Assembly (NCBI RefSeq): GCF_037026685.1
Contig: NZ_JBANET010000016.1
Coordinates: 1-64,000, forward strand
DNA length: 64,000 nt
Origin: Orrella sp037026685
Lineage (GTDB): Bacteria; Pseudomonadota; Gammaproteobacteria; Burkholderiales; Burkholderiaceae_B
Direction: 5' to 3'
Notes under the pieces: generated by a model
The model's input: the letters and a program-made list of their open reading frames with translations, nothing else
The model's database searches: none
Told to the model about the DNA's origin: nothing
Part shown: piece after piece, positions 1 through 8,139 of the stretch
Layout: each line of letters starts with the position of its first letter
How positions within the stretch are numbered: position 1 is the first letter of the stretch
Program-made: the position numbers and the translations under genes

Positions 1-3000
1 GAAGGCGGCGGGCTGTACGGCCCGCAAAGCGGCAACACCTATACGCCGACCTTCACCGAGGCGCTGGGCCAGGTGTCGGTCGAGCGCGGCGCGCGCATCG
101 CCACGCATGCGCCCGGCTCGGTCACCGAGGGCGGGGGCTACGTGCTGCTGCTGGGCCAAGAGGCCCGCAACGCCGGCACGATCCACACCCCGCGCGGGCA
201 GACGCTGCTGGCCGCGGGCGATGCCTTCGTGATCCGTAAGGGGCTGGTCACCGACGCCTCGCAAGGCGGCACCACGTACTCGACCACGCGCGGCAACGAA
301 GTGGCCCCGCGCGCCGATGCGGCGCTGGACGTCTCGCGCATCGATGCGGCGATCTCGCGCGGACAGGCGTCCAACAGCGGCCTGATCCTGGCTGCCGAGG
401 GCGACATCACGCTGACCGGGCGCGACGTGCGGCTGGGCGGGACCGATGCCTTGGCGCCGCAGTCCGACGGGCAGGCCTGGCCGGGCAGCGTGACGCTGGC
501 CAGCACCAGCGTGAACGCGCGCGGGGCCATCCACCTGCTCAACAGCGTCAGCGACAGCCAGGGGCGCATCACGCTGGCGCCGGGCGCGGTCGCGGCCGTG
601 GTGGCCGGGGAGTTGTCGCTGGACGAGGCCGGGCGGGTGAGTATCGGCCAGGACGGGGCCACGGCGCTGGACAGCCAGCGCCTGGCGCTGATCGAGGAGT
701 CGGCGCGCCAGGACGTGCTGCGCGGGCAGGCGCCGGAGCTGGCGCCCGGGCAGGCTTTCGACAACCTGTGGCAGGGCCAGGACCGGCGCGACCAGTCGCG
801 CATCGAGATCGTGACCGGCGGGGTGGTGGATTTCCAGGGCCATGCGGGAGACATCCCCGGCTCGCTGGCGCTGGCCACGGGCGGGCAGATCGCGGTGGCG
901 GCCGGCCGCGACCCGGGCGCGGGCGTGGATCCGGCCAGCGGCGCGGGCCGGGTGCAGGTGCGCGAGGGCGCGCAGCTGGACGTCTCGGGCAGCGTGGGGG
1001 TGCGCCTTGCGATGGCCGAGAACGCCATCCGGGTGGACATCCAGGGCAACGAACTGCGCGATGCGCCGCGCAATCGCGACAGCGATCCGGAGAACGACCG
1101 CAGCCTGCTCAGCAGCCTGGGGGTGTGGGTGGACCGGCGCCTGCTGGTGGCCACCGAGGACGGGCTGCTGTATACGGCCAACGGCCTGCTGGAGGTCAGC
1201 GGCTGGCTGGCCAATACGCCCAGCGGCATCGGCCATTGGACGGCGCAAGGCGGCACGGTGAGCTTGCGCGGGGGCCAGGTGCTCACGCAGGAGGGTTCGG
1301 AGATCAACCTGGCCGGGGGCACGGTGGATGTGCTGGAAGGCTACATCAACCAGAGCTGGCTGCGCGGGGCCGACGGACGGCTGTACGAGGTGTCGCAGGC
1401 GCCGGCGGACGTGGTGTACACGGGGCTGTACCAGGGTTACGAGTCGGTGCATGCGCGCTGGGGCGAGAACGCCACGCGGCGCTTCTACAACCCGCTGGTG
1501 GCGCCGGCGCGGCGCTGGGAGACGGGCTATACGGTCGGGCGCGACGCGGGGCGGCTGGTGATCGATGCGCCCACGGCGGTGCTGCAGGGCGAGGTCGATG
1601 CGCAGGCGTACCAGGGTGCGCGCCAGTGGCAGCGTCCGGATGCGGCGCTGCGCGATGCGTATCTGCAAAGCCATTACGCGGTGGCGCGGCCCGGGGCGCT
1701 GGTGCTGGGGCGCCACGGCTACCAGACCAACGGGCGCATGGCCGGGCGCATCGGGGTGTACGAGACGGACCTGCACATCGGCCAGGTGGCGCCCATCGGC
1801 TTGGACCTGGACGCGCCCGATGCGCTGCACGCGGCGCCCGAGCGGGCCAATACGGTGTGGCTGGACACGGACTGGGTCAATGCGCAGGGCTTCGGCGTGC
1901 TGGACCTGGCGGTCGGCGGGACGGTGACGGTGGGCGGGGCGCCGGGGGCTGCGGTGCCGAGCGAGGCGCCGGGGGCCGAGGGCAGCGCCCCTGCCGCCCA
2001 GGGTCCGTCGGGTCCGGCCCTGCAGGTAGCTGATGGTGGCCAAATCCGGCTGACCGGCTCGGTGGTGGACATCCGCGGCGAGATCGTGGCGCGCGGCGGG
2101 CGCATTGCGGCGGGCAACCTGTTTACGCCCAGCGGCTCGCGGGACGAGACGGTGGCCGCGCCCGGGCAGGTGGTGCTCTCGCCATCCGAGGGCGAAGCGG
2201 CGGTGACGCTGCACGAAGGCGCAAGGCTGGACGTGCGCGGGCTGTGGGTGAACCTGCTGCAGGATCCGCAGGCCGCGGCCAGCCTGGCCTGGACCGATGG
2301 CGGCACGGTGGAGCTGGCCAGCTCGCAGCACGTGGCGATGGCCCCGGGCAGCGTGATCGATGCCTCGGGCGGCGCGGCGGTGCTGCGCGATGAAACGATC
2401 CGCGGCGGGGCGGGCGGCTCGGTGGCGTTGCTGGCCGTGGCGGCCCCCGGGTTTGTTACCGGCGCCGGCGTCCTGACGCTCGATGGCGAGGTGCGCGCCT
2501 ATGGCGTACAAGGGTCGGGCAGCGGCACGCTGCGGCTGCAGACCGGCGAAGGCTGGTCCATCGGCGGCGAACTGATCGGCCCCGACGGCGAGCTGCCCGC
2601 GGGCGAGACGGCCCGCATCGACCTGGTGCTGACCGAGCCGCTGACGGTGGCCGCCGGCCAGCGGCTGCCTATGCCGACGGCCTATACCGAAATCCGGGCC
2701 GGCCAGGTGCTGGACACCACGATCCACTTCACCAACACGGGCGCCACGCTGTCGGTACCCGTCGGACCCGGCGGCTGGGACCTGAACGGCACCAACATGG
2801 ATGTGTACGTGGGCAGCACGCGCTACCAGGGCAGCACGGGCAATAACCGCGTGGTGCCGGAAGGCGCGGTCATCACCCGCATCAACGCGGGCGCACTGCC
2901 CGCCGGCTACGAGGTGCCGGCCTCGCTGGCCTTCCTGCCCACGCCCGCCTATACGGTGGCCGCGGGCACCCCGGCGCTGACCGACACGGTGTACGAGGCC

Positions 3001-4560
3001 GGCACGGTCCTGCCGGCCGGTTCGGTGCATCACGCCGGATCCCTGGCGGTGTCGCCGGTGGCGCAGTTCGATGCGGACAAGTGGCTGCACGCGGGTTTCT
3101 CGCACTACGAGATCGCGGCGCGGCGCGGAGTGGCCGTGCTCGATGGCGCGCGGCTGCAGCCCGGCGTGCCGGTATACCGGCCGACGGCGCAGGCGCTGCA
3201 GACGGGCGGGCGCGAGGCGGGCCCAGCGCTGGAGCTGGTGCGCGAGCTGCCCTTGTTCATGGAGGATCCGGCCCGTGGCGTGCTGAGCCAACGCGCCGGC
3301 GCCAGCCTGACGCTGCTGGGCGGCTCGGCCGGCACGCAGGCCGGTGTGCGCAGCGATGGCGGCGTCCATCTGGGCCGCGATGCCGAAATCGTGGTCGATC
3401 CGGGCCAGCGCGTGACCTTGGGCGCGGGTGGGCAGGTCACCATCGAAGGCCGCATCGAGGCGCCGGGCGGACTTATCGAAGTGCTCAATCTGAAAGACAA
3501 GGCACGCGAGCTGGCCGACCGGCCGAACGGCCGGTCGGTGTGGATCGGCGGGCACGCCGAACTGGACGCGGCCGGGCGCGCCTACACCGCAATCGACGCG
3601 CAGGGCCTGCGCTACGGTACGGTGTTGGCCGGCGGGCAGATCGTGCTGGGCAGTCGCGACGGTCACTACGTGGCGAACTACAGCGGCGGCGACGAAGGCC
3701 TGGAGCGCGCCGCCGACGCCTACGTGGTGGTGCGCGACGGCGCGCTGCTTGACGTCTCGGGCGCGCAGGCGGTGCTGGACGCGCCGGCCTCGCGCCAGCA
3801 AGGCGCCGCCGTGCTGTGGGGCGCGGCGCGGCCGGCCGTCTCGGCGGTGCCGCACACGGTGGCCACCGACGGCGGCCGGATCGCCATGCGCTCGTACTAC
3901 GGCATCTACAACGAAGGTACGATGCGCGCGCACGGGGGCGGGGCGAACGCTTCGGGCGGCGAGCTGTCCTTGAGCCTGGAAGGGCTGGTCCACGGCCTGC
4001 CCAACGGCAGCACGCCGCTTCCGGTGGAACTGGACATCGGCCGCGTGCTGTTCATCGGCCAGGACGAACTGGCCTGGCGCCTGGCCGGCGAGGCCGTGGC
4101 AGGCCAGGCGCACGACAGCCTGGCGCTGGGCCGCGCCAGCCTGAGCGCCGCGCAGCTGGCCGCGGGCGGCTTCGACAGCCTGTCGCTGATGGGCCGCAGC
4201 GCCATCGCCTTCGACGGCGACGTGGACCTGGCGCTGGGCCGCAGCCTGACGCTGCGCCGCGGCGTGCTGATGGCCGTCACGCCCGGCGCGCAGGTGCGCC
4301 TGTCCGCGCCCTACGTGCTGCTGGACGGGCAGGCTCCCGTGACCCTGCCGCTGAACCACCGCGCGGCCCAGCTGGGTTTGCCGGAACACTTCACCGACGG
4401 CGCGGTGACGGTCGAGGGCGGCCTGATCGACGTGCGCAACCGCATGCAGTTGTTGTTCGATCAGGCGACGCTGGACAGCCGCGGCGATCTGCGTTTTCTG
4501 GCGCCCACGGCCTTCGACGCGGCGCAGGCCACGCAGGTGCCTCGCGCCTTGGGCTTGTAA
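1..4560 (+). CDS. Filamentous-haemagglutinin-family large exoprotein, 3' part (5' end outside window)
   Basis: The reading frame is open from base 1 to a TAA at 4558-4560, so this is the C-terminal ~1519 residues of a longer gene; a GTG at 73 is only an internal codon. The protein is rich in Gly, Ala, Val and Leu and repeats short beta-helix-like units such as GAQLDVSG, GARLDVRG, GSVIDASG and GALLDVSG. That is the pattern of FHA-like proteins exported by two-partner secretion, and the long, repeat-poor form resembles DUF3739-type haemagglutinins. The N-terminal secretion (TPS) domain would lie upstream and is not visible. No transporter (FhaC-like) gene is present here. The end (…PRALGL) is abrupt and followed directly by an unrelated nitroreductase, so the 3' end may be truncated. 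Family call is fairly firm; exact subfamily and intactness are not. Confidence 0.75.
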   Translation, partial: EGGGLYGPQSGNTYTPTFTEALGQVSVERGARIATHAPGSVTEGGGYVLLLGQEARNAGTIHTPRGQTLLAAGDAFVIRKGLVTDASQGGTTYSTTRGNEVAPRADAALDVSRIDAAISRGQASNSGLILAAEGDITLTGRDVRLGGTDALAPQSDGQAWPGSVTLASTSVNARGAIHLLNSVSDSQGRITLAPGAVAAVVAGELSLDEAGRVSIGQDGATALDSQRLALIEESARQDVLRGQAPELAPGQAFDNLWQGQDRRDQSRIEIVTGGVVDFQGHAGDIPGSLALATGGQIAVAAGRDPGAGVDPASGAGRVQVREGAQLDVSGSVGVRLAMAENAIRVDIQGNELRDAPRNRDSDPENDRSLLSSLGVWVDRRLLVATEDGLLYTANGLLEVSGWLANTPSGIGHWTAQGGTVSLRGGQVLTQEGSEINLAGGTVDVLEGYINQSWLRGADGRLYEVSQAPADVVYTGLYQGYESVHARWGENATRRFYNPLVAPARRWETGYTVGRDAGRLVIDAPTAVLQGEVDAQAYQGARQWQRPDAALRDAYLQSHYAVARPGALVLGRHGYQTNGRMAGRIGVYETDLHIGQVAPIGLDLDAPDALHAAPERANTVWLDTDWVNAQGFGVLDLAVGGTVTVGGAPGAAVPSEAPGAEGSAPAAQGPSGPALQVADGGQIRLTGSVVDIRGEIVARGGRIAAGNLFTPSGSRDETVAAPGQVVLSPSEGEAAVTLHEGARLDVRGLWVNLLQDPQAAASLAWTDGGTVELASSQHVAMAPGSVIDASGGAAVLRDETIRGGAGGSVALLAVAAPGFVTGAGVLTLDGEVRAYGVQGSGSGTLRLQTGEGWSIGGELIGPDGELPAGETARIDLVLTEPLTVAAGQRLPMPTAYTEIRAGQVLDTTIHFTNTGATLSVPVGPGGWDLNGTNMDVYVGSTRYQGSTGNNRVVPEGAVITRINAGALPAGYEVPASLAFLPTPAYTVAAGTPALTDTVYEAGTVLPAGSVHHAGSLAVSPVAQFDADKWLHAGFSHYEIAARRGVAVLDGARLQPGVPVYRPTAQALQTGGREAGPALELVRELPLFMEDPARGVLSQRAGASLTLLGGSAGTQAGVRSDGGVHLGRDAEIVVDPGQRVTLGAGGQVTIEGRIEAPGGLIEVLNLKDKARELADRPNGRSVWIGGHAELDAAGRAYTAIDAQGLRYGTVLAGGQIVLGSRDGHYVANYSGGDEGLERAADAYVVVRDGALLDVSGAQAVLDAPASRQQGAAVLWGAARPAVSAVPHTVATDGGRIAMRSYYGIYNEGTMRAHGGGANASGGELSLSLEGLVHGLPNGSTPLPVELDIGRVLFIGQDELAWRLAGEAVAGQAHDSLALGRASLSAAQLAAGGFDSLSLMGRSAIAFDGDVDLALGRSLTLRRGVLMAVTPGAQVRLSAPYVLLDGQAPVTLPLNHRAAQLGLPEHFTDGAVTVEGGLIDVRNRMQLLFDQATLDSRGDLRFLAPTAFDAAQATQVPRALGL

Positions 4561-4584
4561 GCCCCTTTGGCGGGGCGGCGGGAT

Positions 4585-4604
4585 GCCTGGCAAAGCCGCC
4601 AGGC
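4585..4604 (+). terminator. Possible stem-loop after the exoprotein gene
   Basis: A perfect 7-bp inverted repeat (GCCTGGC / GCCAGGC, 6-nt loop) lies 25 bases after the exoprotein stop codon. There is no T-run, so it could end transcription only with Rho or act as an RNA 3' end. Support is weak. Confidence 0.3.
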
Positions 4605-4685
4605 GTGGGGCATGAGTGATGACGCGGGGCTGTGGGCCATGCCGGGCCGGTGCACAATAAGGCATCGACCCAGCAAGGAGCCTGC

Positions 4686-5390
4686 ATGCCCCCGTCCTGC
4701 GATACCGCCGCCGCGCTTTCCCTGGAAGAGGCGTTGTCCACCCGCCGCTCGGTGCGCGCTTATCGCCCCGATCCGGTGCCGCGCGAGTTGATTGAACGTG
4801 TGTTCACAATGGCCGGGCGCGCGCCTTCGGGCAACAACGCCCAGCCCTGGCGCGGCGTCTACGTGCTGACCGGCCAGGCTCGCCAGTCGCTGTGCCGGGC
4901 GCTGACCCAGGCCTACGACGAGCCGGACCAGTCGCCGTACCAGGGCGAGTATGCCTACTATCCCAAGCAGTGGATCTCGCCGTACCTGGACCGGCGCCGC
5001 AAGGTGGGCTGGGATCTGTACACCTTGCTGGGCATCGCCCGCGGCGACAAGGCGGCCATGCACGCGCAGCACCGCCGCAACTACGAGTTCTTCGGCGCGC
5101 CGGTGGGATTGATCTTCACCATCGACCGCATCATGTCGCAGGGCAGCTGGCTGGACTACGGCATGTTCCTGCAATCGGTGATGCTGGCCGCTCGCGCGCT
5201 GGGGCTGGACACTTGTCCGCAGGCCGCTTTCGTGCCGTACCACGCGGTGATCGCGCGCGAGCTGAAGTTCGCGCCGGACGAAATGCTGGTCTGCGGCATG
5301 GCGCTGGGTTGGATGGATAACGAGGCCATCGAGAACACGCTGGTCAGCGAGCGCGAGCCGCTGGAGACCTACCTGCGCTTTTTGTCGTGA
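4686..5390 (+). CDS. Nitroreductase family protein
   Basis: This 234-residue protein belongs to the FMN-dependent nitroreductase family, which reduces nitro compounds, quinones or other electron acceptors with NAD(P)H as a cytoplasmic homodimer. The N-terminal STRRSVRAYRPDPVP segment is the usual FMN-phosphate-binding start of the family, followed by GRAPSGNNAQPWR, and the C-terminal half has the conserved GLDTCPQAAF region. The ATG at 4686 was chosen because AAGGAG sits 5 bases upstream (4675-4680); the frame is open further upstream but without a ribosome site. It stands alone between the exoprotein gene and a minus-strand gene, so its substrate cannot be inferred from context. Confidence 0.88.
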   Translation: MPPSCDTAAALSLEEALSTRRSVRAYRPDPVPRELIERVFTMAGRAPSGNNAQPWRGVYVLTGQARQSLCRALTQAYDEPDQSPYQGEYAYYPKQWISPYLDRRRKVGWDLYTLLGIARGDKAAMHAQHRRNYEFFGAPVGLIFTIDRIMSQGSWLDYGMFLQSVMLAARALGLDTCPQAAFVPYHAVIARELKFAPDEMLVCGMALGWMDNEAIENTLVSEREPLETYLRFLS

Positions 5391-5417
5391 CCGGCCTGGC
5401 CAGGCCCGCTCGTGGGC

Positions 5418-6317
5418 TCAGCCCAAGACTTCGTCCAGCGTGCGGGCCTGCAGCGATTTGAGCGCCCAGGCTTGCAACTGCGTGCTGCCGGCGGACCGAA
5501 GCGTGGTCTGCAAGGACGGGGGCAGGGGACCGAAGCGATGCGCCAGGAGCGCATGCAGCAAGGCGGCCTGGCCTTCTGCCTGGCCTTCCAGGCGAGCCAG
5601 GTCCAACGCATCCTGTTCGTCTATGAGCGCCTGCTGCCGGCGCTCGGCTGCCATGCGCAATTGTTCGTCCGAGCAAAGCGCGTCCAGATGCCTGAGCGCT
5701 TCCCGCACCGGCGGATGATGGATTCGGCTCATGGCGTCCTTGTCCAGGTTGTGAAGCAGGCACGCGACCCAGGCCGATAGGGCAGGCGGCAAGCCTTGCA
5801 GCCTTTCGGCCTTGCGTAGCTCGATTATATGGAGTTGCAGGCTTTGCGTGGCTTCCACCTCAGGATTCCTTGCGTCGCGCAAGGAGAAGAACCAATCGGC
5901 CTGTTCCGGACGCAGGCGGAACAGGTCCTGGCCCAGCAGGCTGATGCCGATGACTGGCTTTAGCAGCCGATAGTCTTCTCCCTTGCGCAATTGCCCGGCC
6001 AGGCTGCGGGATAGATAGAACACGTTTCTTTCGGGCCAGTGCAGGTATCGGCGCCACTGCATTTCCACAGCGTAGCGCCAGCCGTTCGCATCTTGTGCCA
6101 GGACGTCGAGTACGACCTGCTTGCCTTGCAGTTCGGATGGCAGGATGGTCGGATTGAGCACGCGCACCAGTTCGATCGGTGCGGCGTGATGCCTGACGGC
6201 ATTGACGAGGTCCGACAGCAGATGGGGCGCGCGGCCGAACAGGGTCTTGAAGACCAAGTCGTTGGACAGCGCCAGCCCACGGTTGTGGTCCGGCCAATGT
6301 GGCAGGTTTCTCGGCAT
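5418..6317 (-). CDS. Rpn-family PD-(D/E)XK nuclease / putative transposase
   Basis: This 299-residue protein matches the Rpn/PDDEXK_2 family ('recombination-promoting nuclease'), DNA endonucleases related to a transposase fold. It opens with SNDLVFKTLFG, the typical family start, and has the nuclease core D71…E85-x-Q87 (VLDVLA … AVEMQ). The C-terminal end (RFGPLPPS…LDEVLG) resembles the DUF4351 tail that often follows this core. The ATG at 6317 has no good ribosome site. GC content looks lower than in neighbouring genes. No inverted repeats or second transposase gene flank it, so it is probably a solitary gene, not an active mobile element. The convergent nitroreductase gene ends 27 bases away. 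Confidence 0.8.
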   Translation of the reverse strand: MPRNLPHWPDHNRGLALSNDLVFKTLFGRAPHLLSDLVNAVRHHAAPIELVRVLNPTILPSELQGKQVVLDVLAQDANGWRYAVEMQWRRYLHWPERNVFYLSRSLAGQLRKGEDYRLLKPVIGISLLGQDLFRLRPEQADWFFSLRDARNPEVEATQSLQLHIIELRKAERLQGLPPALSAWVACLLHNLDKDAMSRIHHPPVREALRHLDALCSDEQLRMAAERRQQALIDEQDALDLARLEGQAEGQAALLHALLAHRFGPLPPSLQTTLRSAGSTQLQAWALKSLQARTLDEVLG

Positions 6318-6485
6318 CGGGAGTCCGCGTAAGTTTCGCCGGGACCCACTTTATCGGTGCGACCGCGGCGCCGATCACGTGGCGCCACCGTTTGGCCATG
6401 GGGAAACCTACCGACGGCAGGCCCATCGCGCTCGGCCGGCAAGGCCGGCTCGTGCGGCCTGGTCTGCCTGCCGCCGCCTGCCGGC

Positions 6486-6917
6486 CTACTCCAGCGCCAG
6501 CCCCTGCCGTTGCGCCTTGGCCGCCACTTTCTCGCGAAAGCGCGCCGCGTCGATCAGCACGCGTTCGTGGCGGCCTTCGGCGATTTTCTCGGCGCCATCG
6601 TGGGCTTCAACCTCGAAGACGAGCTTGCGGCCTTCGACACCCACCAGCGTGCCGCGCACCGTCACGGTATCGCCCGCCACCGTGGCGGCCAGGTGGCTGA
6701 ACGACACCAGCGTGCCCACGCTTTGCTGCGCCGGCCAGTCGGTATGCGGCCGGATGGCGTCCAGGCAGGCGCATTCCATGATGCCGGCCATGTAGCCGGT
6801 GGCCAGCACCGGCGGCAACGCGCGCGCTGCCTCGATGTCGTCGAACAGCACCGGCACCAGGGCCTTGCGAGGCACCTCGTAGCGGAACTCGAATTGCAAT
6901 CCTGGCTGCAATGCCAT
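6486..6917 (-). CDS. FlK-like hotdog-fold acyl-CoA thioesterase
   Basis: This 143-residue single-domain protein looks like a hotdog thioesterase of the FlK (fluoroacetyl-CoA thioesterase) type. The FlK catalytic triad is Thr42, Glu50 and His76; here T40, E48 (in ATGYMAGIME) and H75 (in VSFSHLAA) have nearly the same spacing. It would hydrolyse a short acyl-CoA in the cytoplasm; the actual substrate is unknown, and most FlK relatives are not fluoroacetate specific. The ATG at 6917 is preceded by AGGAG. It is co-directional with the Bug/CoA-transferase/lyase genes upstream but separated from them by the paired repeat at 6938-7089, so cotranscription is uncertain. Confidence 0.8.
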   Translation of the reverse strand: MALQPGLQFEFRYEVPRKALVPVLFDDIEAARALPPVLATGYMAGIMECACLDAIRPHTDWPAQQSVGTLVSFSHLAATVAGDTVTVRGTLVGVEGRKLVFEVEAHDGAEKIAEGRHERVLIDAARFREKVAAKAQRQGLALE

Positions 6918-6937
6918 GACTTCTCCTGTTTATGGAT

Positions 6938-7089
6938 CTTTTGCCGCCGGGCCGTCCCAAGGCAAAAGCGGCCCCCTCGGGGGGCAGCAAGCCGCAGGCG
7001 CAGCGTGGGGGCTTCTTTTGCCGCCGGGCCGTCCCAAGGCAAAAGCGGCCCCCTCGGGGGGCAGCAAGCCGCAGGCGCAGCGTGGGGGC
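6938..7089 (+). repeat. Intergenic GC-rich repeat, two tandem copies
   Basis: Two essentially identical 75-base units start at 6938 and 7015 (period 77). Each runs from CTTTTGCCGCCGGGCC to CAGCGTGGGGGC. CTTTTGCC and GGCAAAAG form an 8-bp inverted repeat, and GGCCCCC facing GGGGG forms a second GC palindrome. Related copies occur at 25533-25661, 37681-37852 and 57045-57085. It fills the gap between the Bug gene and the thioesterase gene. Short open frames running through it have no other support and look spurious. Confidence 0.85.
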
Positions 7090-7094
7090 CCTTC

Positions 7095-8069
7095 CTATTC
7101 TGCCTTGGCGCCGGATGCCTTGACCACCGGCTTCCACTTCACGATGTCGTCCTGGATGGTCTGGCGAAACTGCGCCTGCGTCACCGGCTTGGCCTGGGCG
7201 CCCTGGGCCGCGATGGCGTCCTGGATCTCCTTCTGGCCCAGGATCCTGTTCAGTTCCGTGTTCAGGCGCTCCTGCACCGCCTGCGGCGTCTTGGCCGGGG
7301 CCACCAGTCCATACCAGACCCGCACGTCGAAGTCCTTGTAGCCGGATTCGGCCACGGTGGGCACGTCGGGCATGGCCGGGCTGCGCTCGGGCGAGGTGAC
7401 CGCCAGCGGTCGCACCTTGCCGGCCTGGATCTGCGGGTTGGCCGAGGGAATCGAGGTGACCATCAGCGGCACCTGTCCGCCCAGCAGGTCGGCCATGGCC
7501 GGGCCCGAGCCGCGATAGGGCACGTGTTCGAGCTTGATGCCGGCCACCTGCTGGAACAGCTCGCCGGCCAGGTGGGTGATGGTGCCCGCGCCCGGCGAGG
7601 CGTAGTTCAGCGCGCCGGGCTGGCGCTTGGCCTCGTCGACCACGTCCTTGAGGGTCTTGAAGCGCGAGTCGGCGCGGGTGACGATCACCAGCGGCGTTTC
7701 GGCCACGATGCCGATGGGCGCGAAGTCGCGGGTGGCGTCGTAGGCGATCTCCTTGTAGACCTCGGGCGCGATGACCATGTTGTCGATCTGGCCCAGGGCG
7801 ATCTCGTAGCCGTCCGGCGCGGCGCGCATCACCGAGCCCAGGCCCACCGTGCCGCCCGCGCCGGCGCGGTTCTCGGGCACCACGTTCCAGCCGGTGGACT
7901 CGCCCAGCCCTTTGGCCACGACCCGGCCCAGGAAGTCGGTGCCGCCGCCGGGCGGGAAGGGGATGACCAGGCGCAGCGGCTTGACCGGGTATTCCTGCGC
8001 CGCGGCGGGCGCGGCCAGGACGAGCGCGGCAGGCGCGAGCAGGCCAGCCAGCAGGTAACGCATTTTCAT
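7095..8069 (-). CDS. Bug-family (TctC-like) tripartite tricarboxylate transporter substrate-binding protein
   Basis: This 324-residue periplasmic solute-binding protein starts with a clear signal peptide (MKMRYLLAGLLAPAALVLA then AAAQ), and the mature part begins with the Bug pattern YPVKPLRLVIPFPPGGG. Other family marks are VPENRAGAGG, YASPGAGTITHLAGE and the HVPYRGSGPA loop that contacts carboxylate ligands. Bug proteins feed TctAB-type permeases or act as sensors; no TctA/TctB genes lie nearby, which is usual in Bordetella, where such proteins are strongly multiplied. The ATG at 8069 has AGGAG 7 bases upstream. It ends the minus-strand set with the CoA-transferase and lyase, so its ligand is probably a di- or tricarboxylate handled by them. 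Confidence 0.93.
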   Translation of the reverse strand: MKMRYLLAGLLAPAALVLAAPAAAQEYPVKPLRLVIPFPPGGGTDFLGRVVAKGLGESTGWNVVPENRAGAGGTVGLGSVMRAAPDGYEIALGQIDNMVIAPEVYKEIAYDATRDFAPIGIVAETPLVIVTRADSRFKTLKDVVDEAKRQPGALNYASPGAGTITHLAGELFQQVAGIKLEHVPYRGSGPAMADLLGGQVPLMVTSIPSANPQIQAGKVRPLAVTSPERSPAMPDVPTVAESGYKDFDVRVWYGLVAPAKTPQAVQERLNTELNRILGQKEIQDAIAAQGAQAKPVTQAQFRQTIQDDIVKWKPVVKASGAKAE

Positions 8070-8139
8070 GAAGACTCCTCCGTTGTTGTTTTGGCTCCGC
8101 CGCCCGCCAGGCGGATCGGCGAAAGATTGGCCGGAACGC

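Noticed and set aside
4632..4685. A longer N terminus for the nitroreductase
   Set aside because: The ATG at 4686 has a clear AAGGAG; the upstream codons are not nitroreductase-like.
6930..7140. Small open frames with Pro/Lys/Gly-rich peptides in the repeat region
   Set aside because: They are translations of the repeat and recur wherever it occurs; no ribosome site or family support.
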